From NCBI RefSeq assembly GCF_050487225.1, contig NZ_JBKQGY010000001.1, positions 930,001 to 994,000 on the forward strand: 64,000 nucleotides of DNA, written 5' to 3'. Source of the DNA: Paenalcaligenes sp050487225. Its GTDB lineage: Bacteria; Pseudomonadota; Gammaproteobacteria; Burkholderiales; Burkholderiaceae_B. Within the stretch, counting starts at the first letter, position 1. Each line of letters starts with the position of its first letter. The position numbers were made by a program, and so were the translations under genes. The notes under the pieces were generated by a model. The model searched no databases. It worked only from the letters and a program-made list of their open reading frames with translations, and had not been told where the DNA came from. Below are positions 1 through 7,214 of the stretch, one piece after another.

Positions 1-234
1 ACCTGTGCGCGTTTCAAACTCTAATACGCCGCTAAGGGTCAGCACATATTGGCGTGCTGGTGCGGTGTGCCAATCAAAGCTGCCACCTTCACTGGTTTCC
101 CTGAACGAAATGCTGACCGCATTCGTTGGTACACCCACCAAATCCCCGCGTTCGCCGCCGGGTAAATCTATGAAGCCTTCTTCGATTTTTGATTGACCAT
201 GCTCATCTGTTGAGAGCCTTACACAACGAATCAT
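1..234 (-). CDS. Cupin-like protein, C-terminus beyond the left edge
   Basis: An open frame of 78 codons runs from an ATG at 234 to the window edge without a stop. An AAGGGG ribosome binding site lies about 6 nt upstream, which supports this start. The visible part includes a FDWHTAPARQYVLTLSG stretch (His56) followed by LEFET. This looks like the first metal-ligand strand of a small cupin barrel, where a His next to a beta strand and a G-x-LEFE turn are common. No catalytic function can be named from a fragment. It is transcribed divergently from the AEC transporter gene at 538, across a 303-bp AT-rich gap. The cupin assignment is an inference from one motif; the gene itself is well supported. 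Confidence 0.6.
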   Translation of the reverse strand, partial: MIRCVRLSTDEHGQSKIEEGFIDLPGGERGDLVGVPTNAVSISFRETSEGGSFDWHTAPARQYVLTLSGVLEFETRTG

Positions 235-537
235 CTTTTCCCCTTGAGCTTAAATTTCCCATCAGACTTTGGTGCAATTTAAATCATAATCCACTTATGA
301 AAAATAAAACCAAAACTATTGAAATGGGATCCAGAAAAACCACTACTTAACCCTGTATTAAATACTTCTTTACAATTGTTTTACCCAGTAACAGAGGAAT
401 ATGATCAAGTATTTATTTTTACCTAAATCATAAAGTTATAATTAATCTTTACCCGCCAAAAAGAAACCCAACTTTTTATTGCATAAATATTTCTTTTCTT
501 TATTTAACAAACTCGTTTGGAATAGGATCATAAAAAT
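235..537. other. AT-rich divergent intergenic region
   Basis: This gap separates the cupin-like gene (minus) from the AEC transporter gene (plus). It is clearly richer in A and T than the flanking genes, as expected for two back-to-back promoters. I see no coding frame, no strong dyad and no RNA gene. Promoter elements could not be assigned with confidence. Confidence 0.5.
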
Positions 538-1464
538 ATGTTAGTGCACACCATTCTGGAAGCGTTAGGCCCAATCACGCTGGGCATAGCGGTAGGTTGG
601 GGATGCGGAAAAACAGGTTTTGTAAAACAGGACTACTCGCAGGCTTTTGCAGACTACGTAGTAAAAATCGCCCTGCCCTTGGCTTTATTTTTGGCCGCAC
701 TAAGCTCATCACCCAAAAACATTCTGAATATTGATTACGCCTTAGCGTTAGCTGTGGGGTTAATTGTTACCTACGTATTAGGCTATATCGCTGGTAGGGT
801 GATGTTCAAACACAACAAGGCTGACGCCACCATGCAGGCACTGGCCGTGTCCTTCCCTGATATGGCGTACTGCGGGCCACCAGTATTGATTGCCGCAGTA
901 GGTTCTGCTGGGTTAATCGCCATGGTGATTGGTAACTTGATCTACACCGTTTTGATTCTGCCGCTGGCTTTGGCACTCTTAGGCGGTGGTGCGGGTTCTA
1001 GCCCACTCAAAGCATTAGGGAAAGCGGTATCCCAGCCCTTGGTGATCTTGCCCATCCTAGGTGCTGTGTTGGCCGTATGTGGCGTGCGCTTACCTGAAAT
1101 CCTCAGTGCTTCTATTAATGAACTGGGCAAAACGGCAGGCGGTGTAGCGCTGTTCTTTCTGGGTTTGTTTATTTCCAAATCCAAATTCTCTCTGAACAAA
1201 GAAATTATCTTTAACGTCTTTGTAAAGAACATCGTTCAAGCGCTTTTAATTCTAGGCGTAGGGATTGCCCTAGGTTTACGTGGTGAACTATTAGCTTCAG
1301 CGTTTTTGATTGGGGTTATTCCTACCGCAACCGCTGTTCCTGCTTTAGCGGTTGGCAATAAAGCCTATATGGACCAATCAGCCTCTACCGTCGTAATTAG
1401 TACTCTTTGTGCCCTAATTTCTATTCCAGCCGGTTTAGCCGTAGTTTCTACTTTCTACCCGTAA
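538..1464 (+). CDS. AEC family (auxin efflux carrier-type) transporter
   Basis: The 308-residue protein is almost entirely hydrophobic, with about ten membrane segments and the two-fold repeat typical of the AEC family (PF03547). Its length fits the family. Bacterial members move organic anions such as malonate or malate or other carboxylates across the inner membrane; the substrate cannot be read from sequence. The conserved break region around YCGPPVLIAAVG (near residues 110-120), a proline-containing crossover motif, is present. The start at 538 is the only ATG before the first membrane segment; the Shine-Dalgarno is weak (AGGA about 10 nt upstream). The gene is monocistronic and is followed by a strong terminator that separates it from the convergent benE-type gene. 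Confidence 0.85.
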   Translation: MLVHTILEALGPITLGIAVGWGCGKTGFVKQDYSQAFADYVVKIALPLALFLAALSSSPKNILNIDYALALAVGLIVTYVLGYIAGRVMFKHNKADATMQALAVSFPDMAYCGPPVLIAAVGSAGLIAMVIGNLIYTVLILPLALALLGGGAGSSPLKALGKAVSQPLVILPILGAVLAVCGVRLPEILSASINELGKTAGGVALFFLGLFISKSKFSLNKEIIFNVFVKNIVQALLILGVGIALGLRGELLASAFLIGVIPTATAVPALAVGNKAYMDQSASTVVISTLCALISIPAGLAVVSTFYP

Positions 1465-1488
1465 TTTCTATTTAATCTCTTTTATCAT

Positions 1489-1524
1489 CTCCCATCATGC
1501 AAACACGGCATGATGGGATTTTTT
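1489..1524 (+). terminator. Rho-independent terminator after the AEC gene
   Basis: A perfect 10-bp stem (CCCATCATGC / GCATGATGGG) with a 7-nt loop is followed by ATTTTTT. It lies between two convergent genes and points along the AEC transcript. Confidence 0.85.
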
Positions 1525-1552
1525 ATGCGCGATTAGCAACTACACCCTAGCA

Positions 1553-2758
1553 CTAGGAAGATGCACGGGTAGACGTAAACGACACATGCAGCGCCACATG
1601 TGCGCAAAGTCCTATGACCAGCCCCCAAAAAGCACCTCCAATACCCAAGAACTGAATGTTCGCGGCGGCGGCCAAAAAGGTAATTAACGATGCCTCACGG
1701 GTTTTAGCTTCCGCTAAGGCACTCGCCAAACTTCCGCCTATAGTGCCCAACAATGCCAACCCTGCCAGCGTTGTAATGAACGTAGCGGGCAAGGCCATAA
1801 ACACGGCCGCGAGCGTCACCCCAAACACCCCCACCAGAATATAAAAAATACCGGCAGCAACCCCAGCCACCCAACGCTTAGCAGGATTCTCGTGTGCTTC
1901 TGGCCCCGTACAGATTGCCGCCGTAATAGCAGCCAGATTAAACGCATGCGACCCAAAAGGAGCCATCAACAACGACCCCAAGCCCGTCATGCTGACTATG
2001 GGGCTAGCCTTGGTGTGATAACCATCATTACGCAGTACCAACATACCCGGCATGTATTGCCCTGTGAGTGTGATCAAAAACAGCGGCAAGGCCACACTGA
2101 GCAATGCATTAACCGAGAAAGCAGGCATCGTAAATACGGGTGTCGCAAACTGCAGGCTTACCCCTTGTAGCTCTACCCTATCCAGCACAAACAACAGCGC
2201 CAACCCTAACACCAGTAAACCCACTACTGCATACCGTGCTGTAAACCGCTTTAGAAGCACGTAGGCGGCGATTAGCGTCCCTACCAACCATGGGTCTACA
2301 CTCATGCCTCCAAAAGCTTGTATGCCGAACTGCAGCAAGATACCAGCCAACAAACCAGCAGCGATACCAGGCGGAATCCAGCGTATCAATCGCTCGAACC
2401 AACCCGACAACCCCAACAGTACAAATAAAGCGGCAGAGATCACATACGCCCCTACGGCTTGCTCATAGGGCGTAGTGGCGAGAGCCGTCACTAAGAACGC
2501 CGCAGCGGGCGTAGACCAGGCGGTGATGACAGGGACTTTGGTGCGCCAACTCAATACCAAGCCAGTCACCCCCACCCCTATAGACACCGACCATACCCAC
2601 GACGCTGTGAGCTCAGGGCTTAAACCGGCCACCTTGGCGGCCTGAAACACCAAAATAAAGGTGCCTCCATAGTTCACCAGCACAGAAATCAAACCAGCTA
2701 CAACGGGATGCACCCAGTCGCGCCAAGAAAAAGAAGAAGAATATGTCGCGGTAGACAT
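1553..2758 (-). CDS. benE: BenE family benzoate/H+ symporter-like transporter
   Basis: About 401 residues form 11-12 membrane segments matching the BenE family (PF03594), which imports benzoate or related aromatic acids with protons. Family-typical features are the N-terminal GLISVLVNYGGTFILVFQAA segment, the KVPVITAWSTPAAAFL motif, and a third segment that reads GSHAFNLAAITAAICTG. The true start is the ATG at 2758: an in-frame TTG 12 nt upstream is the first base of the TTGGAG ribosome binding site itself. No benzoate-degradation gene lies in this window, so the substrate is inferred from family only. An 11-bp inverted repeat (2813-2823 and 2851-2861) sits in its promoter region and may be the operator for an unlinked regulator. 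Confidence 0.85.
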   Translation of the reverse strand: MSTATYSSSFSWRDWVHPVVAGLISVLVNYGGTFILVFQAAKVAGLSPELTASWVWSVSIGVGVTGLVLSWRTKVPVITAWSTPAAAFLVTALATTPYEQAVGAYVISAALFVLLGLSGWFERLIRWIPPGIAAGLLAGILLQFGIQAFGGMSVDPWLVGTLIAAYVLLKRFTARYAVVGLLVLGLALLFVLDRVELQGVSLQFATPVFTMPAFSVNALLSVALPLFLITLTGQYMPGMLVLRNDGYHTKASPIVSMTGLGSLLMAPFGSHAFNLAAITAAICTGPEAHENPAKRWVAGVAAGIFYILVGVFGVTLAAVFMALPATFITTLAGLALLGTIGGSLASALAEAKTREASLITFLAAAANIQFLGIGGAFWGLVIGLCAHVALHVSFTSTRASS

Positions 2759-2812
2759 GGGTAGCTCCAACAGCTAAAAAAATAAAACAGCAGAGCTTCT
2801 TTTATAGCGACA

Positions 2813-2861
2813 AAATGGTCTAGCTTGATCTACCACTTTTTGCTGTATATCTAGACCATTT
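2813..2861. promoter_or_regulatory. Perfect 11-bp inverted repeat upstream of benE
   Basis: AAATGGTCTAG (2813-2823) and CTAGACCATTT (2851-2861) are exact reverse complements separated by 27 nt, 55-103 nt upstream of the benE start codon. The arms contain TGGTC/GACCA, a pattern common in GntR-type operators. The widely spaced arms suggest a regulator bound as two dimers or by looping. No obvious cognate regulator gene adjoins it. Confidence 0.5.
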
Positions 2862-3049
2862 ATCCGTTAGACAAAGCAGGTTTGGTCATTCCCACACGCC
2901 AAAGCGAACGACTACACGCATACCTGCTCCTCAACACGGCCTCACAAGGTGTCAAACCACGTCAGTAACCGCTATTGCCGCATCGTCACTTACTCAACCA
3001 CTTCCTTGGCAGCCTTCTTAGCGCACCCTTCTCTGTATGTTGAACGAGC

Positions 3050-3075
3050 AAAAAAAAGCACCCCATCAGGGGTGC
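3050..3075 (-). terminator. Terminator of the deacylase operon
   Basis: On the minus strand GCACCCC, a 4-nt loop and GGGGTGC are followed by a run of eight T. It begins 25 nt after the stop codon of the last gene of the 3.1-8.7 kb operon and closes that transcript. Confidence 0.9.
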
Positions 3076-3099
3076 AAACTTGTTGTGGCAAGGGATTGC

Positions 3100-3915
3100 T
3101 TAATCGCGCTTGTCCTGAGCAAAGGCTAGTGCTTCGTTTAACAGTGACTTGATTAAGGGTTGCACATTTTTGGCAACTTCTTCTTGATACTCAAATGGCC
3201 ACTTTTCTTCCATATAGCAACACTGCGCCATTTCCAGCTGTACCGCGTGGATATTGTTGGCGGGGTTGCCATAGTTTCTAGTGATATAACCACCTTTAAA
3301 GCGGCCATTCAGAACACTGCTATAGCGTTCATCTTGCTGCGCTACGCTCAGCAAGCGTTGTGCTAATTCTGGATCACAACTAGCACCGTCAGCCGTACCA
3401 AAGTTCAGGTCAGGCAATTTGCCATCAAAGAACCTAGGCACAATAGAGCGTATAGAATGCGCATCCCACAGCACTACACGACCAAACTGGGTATGCAAAC
3501 GCTCAAGCTCTTGCTGCAATTGCTGGTGATAAGGACGCCAGATTGCTTCGCGTCGTGCAGCAACTTCTGCATCGTTTGGCTCGGCACCTGGCTGATACAA
3601 CGGCTCATCACCAAAGGTATCCAACGGGCATAGGCTCGTAACGCTTTGTCCGGGATACAAACTGGCGTTATCGGGTGGACGGTTCTGGTCCACCACATAA
3701 CGTGAGTACTTAGCAATTAGGATGGAAGCGCCTAGTTCACGGGCACATGCGTACAAGCGTGGCAAATGCCAGTCGGTGTCTTGCAACTGACGGGCCTCCG
3801 GACTCATGCGCGCCAACACATCATCGGGCACATACGTACCCACGTGTGGCATGGAAATCAGCAAAGGGCTAGTCCCTGCATGAAACTCAAAAACGGCATT
3901 GGTTGCTTCAGTCAT
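3100..3915 (-). CDS. hutG: N-formylglutamate deformylase (HutG-type amidohydrolase)
   Basis: The 271-residue protein matches the N-formylglutamate amidohydrolase family (PF05013), which releases formate from N-formyl-L-glutamate in some histidine degradation routes. Family signatures include LISMPHVG near the N-terminus, DTDWH (about 46-50), the YSRYVVDQNRPPD block, VVLWDAHSIRS (metal ligands Asp/His) and ITRNYG. The length is normal. The start has GGAG 6 nt before the ATG. It is the last gene of the operon, 20 bp after the nitrilase-family gene, and is followed by a terminator. No hutU, hutH, hutI or hutF is nearby, so a role in histidine catabolism is not supported by context; deformylation or deacylation of another N-acyl acidic amino acid is more consistent with its neighbours. 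Confidence 0.85.
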   Translation of the reverse strand: MTEATNAVFEFHAGTSPLLISMPHVGTYVPDDVLARMSPEARQLQDTDWHLPRLYACARELGASILIAKYSRYVVDQNRPPDNASLYPGQSVTSLCPLDTFGDEPLYQPGAEPNDAEVAARREAIWRPYHQQLQQELERLHTQFGRVVLWDAHSIRSIVPRFFDGKLPDLNFGTADGASCDPELAQRLLSVAQQDERYSSVLNGRFKGGYITRNYGNPANNIHAVQLEMAQCCYMEEKWPFEYQEEVAKNVQPLIKSLLNEALAFAQDKRD

Positions 3916-3935
3916 CCTTTACTCCACTCTTCTGT

Positions 3936-4760
3936 TTACTGCTGAATTGGGTACAAATCACCACGGCGATGATCCCAAGCAGGCAACGATTCACGCATCC
4001 GAGCCACACGTGCAGGATCAATGTCTGCACAGATATAACCGGACTGATCTGGCATACATGCGAGAACGGTGCCCCAAGGATCAATAATCATGCTGCGGCC
4101 TAAACACGGCATGGCTGGGCCGGGCCCACCTATTTGCGCTGCTGCCAATACGTAACACTGATTCTCGATCGCTCGGGCACGCAACAACACTTCCCAATGA
4201 TCTCTACCAGTATGTACATTGAAGGCAGCAGGAACCACCAACACGTTTGCACCGCGCGCACGAAGCGTACGGAAAAGCTCTGCAAAACGCATGTCGTAGC
4301 AAATACTCAACCCTAAATTCAGATCCCCGATTTGTACGTTTTGCAGATGCTCACCGTGACAGAACTCGTCCGACTCGCGATACGTCACGCCATTCACCAC
4401 AGCGTCATACAAGTGCATTTTTCGGTAGGTAGCAGCAATGCTGCCATCTGGCGAAAACACCACACTGGTGTTGCCTAGACGTTGGCCATCTGCACCTTTT
4501 TCGTGCATAGAACCCAACTGTATCCACGCACCCGTTTGGCGTGCCAATGCGGCGAAACGTTCTGTGACCATGCCAGGAATAGGTGTTGCCTGTGCACTCA
4601 CCCACTCTTTGTCACCGCGCACATCGCTGTACTCCGGTGTAATGATCAACTTGGCACCATCGTTGGCTGCCGCTAGCACCCAACGCTCTAGCTCAACCAG
4701 ATTGGCCTCACGATCTCGTCCACTATCGACCTGAACCAGTGCGACGCGTGTTGTTGTCAT
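3936..4760 (-). CDS. Carbon-nitrogen hydrolase (nitrilase superfamily amidase)
   Basis: The 274-residue cytosolic enzyme carries the full Glu-Lys-Cys triad of the nitrilase superfamily (PF00795): Glu43 in ITPEYS, Lys114 in YRKMHLYD and Cys154 in LSICYDMRF. The Nit-like signature CYDxRF and the length point to the Nit2/omega-amidase or NitFhit-type amidase branch rather than a true nitrilase. Such enzymes hydrolyse small amides or deaminated peptides. The ATG has AAGGA 6 nt upstream. It lies between the beta-lactamase-fold gene (68 bp away) and the deformylase gene (20 bp) on the same strand, so it is almost certainly part of that operon. The specific substrate is unknown. Confidence 0.88.
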   Translation of the reverse strand: MTTTRVALVQVDSGRDREANLVELERWVLAAANDGAKLIITPEYSDVRGDKEWVSAQATPIPGMVTERFAALARQTGAWIQLGSMHEKGADGQRLGNTSVVFSPDGSIAATYRKMHLYDAVVNGVTYRESDEFCHGEHLQNVQIGDLNLGLSICYDMRFAELFRTLRARGANVLVVPAAFNVHTGRDHWEVLLRARAIENQCYVLAAAQIGGPGPAMPCLGRSMIIDPWGTVLACMPDQSGYICADIDPARVARMRESLPAWDHRRGDLYPIQQ

Positions 4761-4828
4761 GGCTATTCCTTATCTGTAGACCCGGCTCAACCCACAAGCC
4801 GGGTAATTCATCATTACTACTTATCTGC

Positions 4829-5674
4829 TCAGGCTCTGAGCACGTCAGCCACGGTTGCGGCTAATGTAGACAGCACTGCTGCGCCTTCACCACCATACAA
4901 AGTGGAGCTAGTGCGCGCATCCGTAAAACCATCAGCCAACACAGCCAATACCACGCTACGTTTGCCTACGGTCATGATGCCAGCGTCGTGACGCAAGCCA
5001 GGCAAAGAGCCTGTTTTATGGGCCAGCTCTACGTCGGCAGGCAATATAGCCGCAAAGTGACCGCGCTCGCGCTGATCGGCCAACATTTGCAACCCTTCCT
5101 GACGCAGGGCCTCTGGCAACACAGGCGACTGCAGCAAGTACAACAAGGTCGTACATGCATCTGCCGCACTGGTCCAGTTGTCTTTGCCTTGCGCACGAGC
5201 TTGCGCATCCATCATGTGACGTTGCAGCTCGGTGTACGCCAAGCCAGCTTGTCGGCACCATTGATTAATGCGATCCATACCCAAAACATCGATCAGGGCG
5301 TTGGTAGCGACGTTATCGCTCAGCACAATCATCAAGTGCGCCAGTTCGCGCAGGCTTAACGCCTGCACGCCAGGCAATTGGCTCAAAATGCCTGTACCAC
5401 CTGCACGATTGCTGTCAGGCAATGCCCGTACATCGTCCAAGCTCACACGCCCTTTGGCCACTTCTTCCAGCAAACAAAGCAACATGGGTACCTTGATTAA
5501 GCTGGCAGACGGCATCGCGCGCTGTACATGCCAATCAAACAGGCTAACGCCATCCAGAGTCCGCACCGCCATAGAAATGCGTGCAGGCTCTTTTTCCAAC
5601 AATGGTGTCAGGCTACTCTCTAGTTGCAGACGTACTTCCTGCACATCCAGTGTTTCGCTACCCAAAGTAAACAT
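4829..5674 (-). CDS. Cytosolic serine hydrolase of class A beta-lactamase fold
   Basis: The 281-residue protein has the class A beta-lactamase/PBP fold motifs in order: S58-L-I-K61 (SxxK nucleophile), S119-D120-N121 (SDN) and K220-T221-G222 (KTG). It has no signal peptide, unlike exported beta-lactamases. In the omega-loop the usual E-x-x-L-N is replaced by M-M-D-A-Q (about 154-158), so the deacylating Glu166 is absent. These features fit the beta-lactamase2 group (PF13354) of amidases or esterases, not an antibiotic resistance enzyme. GAGG lies 8 nt before the ATG. The gene starts 16 bp after the permease stop, inside a deacylase/amidase operon, which suggests an intracellular D-amino acid-containing amide or cyclic peptide as substrate; this last step is inference. 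Confidence 0.85.
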   Translation of the reverse strand: MFTLGSETLDVQEVRLQLESSLTPLLEKEPARISMAVRTLDGVSLFDWHVQRAMPSASLIKVPMLLCLLEEVAKGRVSLDDVRALPDSNRAGGTGILSQLPGVQALSLRELAHLMIVLSDNVATNALIDVLGMDRINQWCRQAGLAYTELQRHMMDAQARAQGKDNWTSAADACTTLLYLLQSPVLPEALRQEGLQMLADQRERGHFAAILPADVELAHKTGSLPGLRHDAGIMTVGKRSVVLAVLADGFTDARTSSTLYGGEGAAVLSTLAATVADVLRA

Positions 5675-5690
5675 CGTTACGCCTCGCTTC

Positions 5691-7097
5691 TTACTCTAGA
5701 ATCATGAACAAGCCAGCGAACATCAACAAGTTGATCGCCATGACTGCCCAACCGTTATAGAGCATGTATTTAAGTTGTGTGGATCGTGCCAAGCCCATCT
5801 GACCAAACATGTCAGACGATGGGAAAGGACCAAACCAGTCAATCTGAGAACTACCCAAAATCACCGCAGTAGTAGCTGCTGGGCCTACGCCGGCTGCTGC
5901 CAACACTGGGCCAAAGATTTTGGCAGTGAATGTCATCTGGGCTACTGCAGCACCAGGAATGTGACCAATCACGTTAAAGCCCACAATAATCATACATAGT
6001 GCAGCACCACTCACACCGATCAGGTACGGTTGCACCGCATCCAACAACGCGTGGTACGCATTCAACTGATCTACCAGCACCAACACAGGGTTGAACAGCC
6101 AGAATAGGAAGAAAATCCAGATCAGCTTGCCTGCACCTTTGTACATGGCTTCCAAAATTTCACGTGGGTTCAAGCCGCCGGCCAAACCGGTTACTGCCCC
6201 CAACGACACCATCACGATAATCGCAAACGCAAAACCTGCTTTAGCCAACACACCCACTACAGCCAATGTGATGATGGTCAAGCAGAAACCCCATGCTGCG
6301 CGAACCGCTTTAGGAGAGGCTTTTGCATTGATATCAAAAGCGGCTGCACCTTGTGCTGCTTCTTCGTATTGGAAGTCGTCTGCTGTCATTTTCTGGATAC
6401 GACCAGACATGAACCAACCGGTCAGCAAGGTAGCCGCTGCCATAGGCAAACCAGCAACCATTAGGTAGTCACCGTAGCTCAAGCCTGTCAAACCCGTTAC
6501 GGTCACAACGTTAGGCGTAAATGGTCCCAACACCAGACCAGCAGAACCTGCGCTCTGGAACAATGCGGCTACAGCAGGTGGGGACAAACGCACCGCCGCA
6601 GCGATAGGGATCACCACCGCAGCAATAATCGCGTTACCACCCGCCAACGTACCCAAGGCACCACAGATCAGCGTAGACGCGACCATGATCCCCAAACGTA
6701 CACGTACAGGGTTAGACAAACCGATGCGCTTCACAATAGCGCGCACCAACTGTTCTGCTGCACCTGTTCTGGCTGCCACTTCACCTACACCGGCACCCAA
6801 AACAATGATCAAACCCACTACGGCAATAAAAGAGCCCAGTGAGTCAGCCAGCAATTTACCCATCGCGATAGGCGTGGTACTGGTCATGATAGCGCCCAGC
6901 ACAATCGCACCGATGGTCGCCAATACGATATCAACGCCCAGCAAAGCGATGACAGCAAACACGACTACTGGTGTCAAACCCCACAAGGAAGTCTCACCAG
7001 GCATGTAGAAGTGTGTGTACAGAGCTATTGCTAGCCCCAGTATGTACACCAGCATCGCGGCATTGCGCTTGCCAGTGGGTTGTTGCGTGAAGGTCAT
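5691..7097 (-). CDS. Inner-membrane permease of the GntP/DcuC-like ion transporter group
   Basis: The 468-residue protein has about 12-13 predicted membrane segments and the inverted-repeat organisation of the ion transporter superfamily. Motifs such as GALGTLAGGNAIIAAVV and SQIDWFGPFPSSDMFGQMG resemble the re-entrant hairpins of GntP, DcuC or NhaC-type carriers. Family members move gluconate, dicarboxylates or amino acid-like anions, so uptake of the substrate of this operon is the likely job. The start has GGAG 6 nt upstream. It lies 117 bp after the D-aminoacylase gene, and that gap holds two interlocking inverted repeats. The exact family is less certain than the role as a secondary transporter. 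Confidence 0.75.
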   Translation of the reverse strand: MTFTQQPTGKRNAAMLVYILGLAIALYTHFYMPGETSLWGLTPVVVFAVIALLGVDIVLATIGAIVLGAIMTSTTPIAMGKLLADSLGSFIAVVGLIIVLGAGVGEVAARTGAAEQLVRAIVKRIGLSNPVRVRLGIMVASTLICGALGTLAGGNAIIAAVVIPIAAAVRLSPPAVAALFQSAGSAGLVLGPFTPNVVTVTGLTGLSYGDYLMVAGLPMAAATLLTGWFMSGRIQKMTADDFQYEEAAQGAAAFDINAKASPKAVRAAWGFCLTIITLAVVGVLAKAGFAFAIIVMVSLGAVTGLAGGLNPREILEAMYKGAGKLIWIFFLFWLFNPVLVLVDQLNAYHALLDAVQPYLIGVSGAALCMIIVGFNVIGHIPGAAVAQMTFTAKIFGPVLAAAGVGPAATTAVILGSSQIDWFGPFPSSDMFGQMGLARSTQLKYMLYNGWAVMAINLLMFAGLFMILE

Positions 7098-7151
7098 GGG
7101 GTCTCCTTAACTGTCCTTCGGGAGCGGCTTGTTAATCTGTACCGTTCCTAT

Positions 7152-7203
7152 TGTGATGCTGACAGTCATGATCACGCGTGTAAAAACATCACAGATCATG
7201 ACT
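7152..7203. promoter_or_regulatory. Interlocked inverted repeats between deacylase and permease genes
   Basis: Two perfect inverted repeats cross each other: TGTGATG (7152-7158) with CATCACA (7187-7193), and AGTCATGATC (7164-7173) with GATCATGACT (7194-7203). The order A-B-A'-B' allows either two mutually exclusive hairpins or a pseudoknot in the minus-strand mRNA. The element starts 12 nt downstream of the deacylase stop codon and ends 55 nt before the permease start. It could also be paired operator sites for an internal promoter. Confidence 0.45.
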
Positions 7204-7214
7204 AGATAATGAAA

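Larger units (their letters stand above)
2759..3099. other. Intergenic region: benE promoter and upstream operon terminator
   Basis: The stretch contains the benE-type promoter region with a long-spaced inverted repeat, and the terminator of the neighbouring minus-strand operon. A 67-codon plus-strand frame starting at 2949 crosses the terminator and the end of the deformylase gene and is judged non-coding. Nothing else is evident. Confidence 0.5.

Noticed and set aside
3100..3915. Histidine utilisation operon
   Set aside because: Only the hutG-type gene is present; hutH, hutU, hutI and hutF are absent.
4829..5674. Beta-lactamase resistance gene
   Set aside because: The motifs are present but there is no signal peptide, the deacylating glutamate is missing, and the gene lies inside a catabolic operon.
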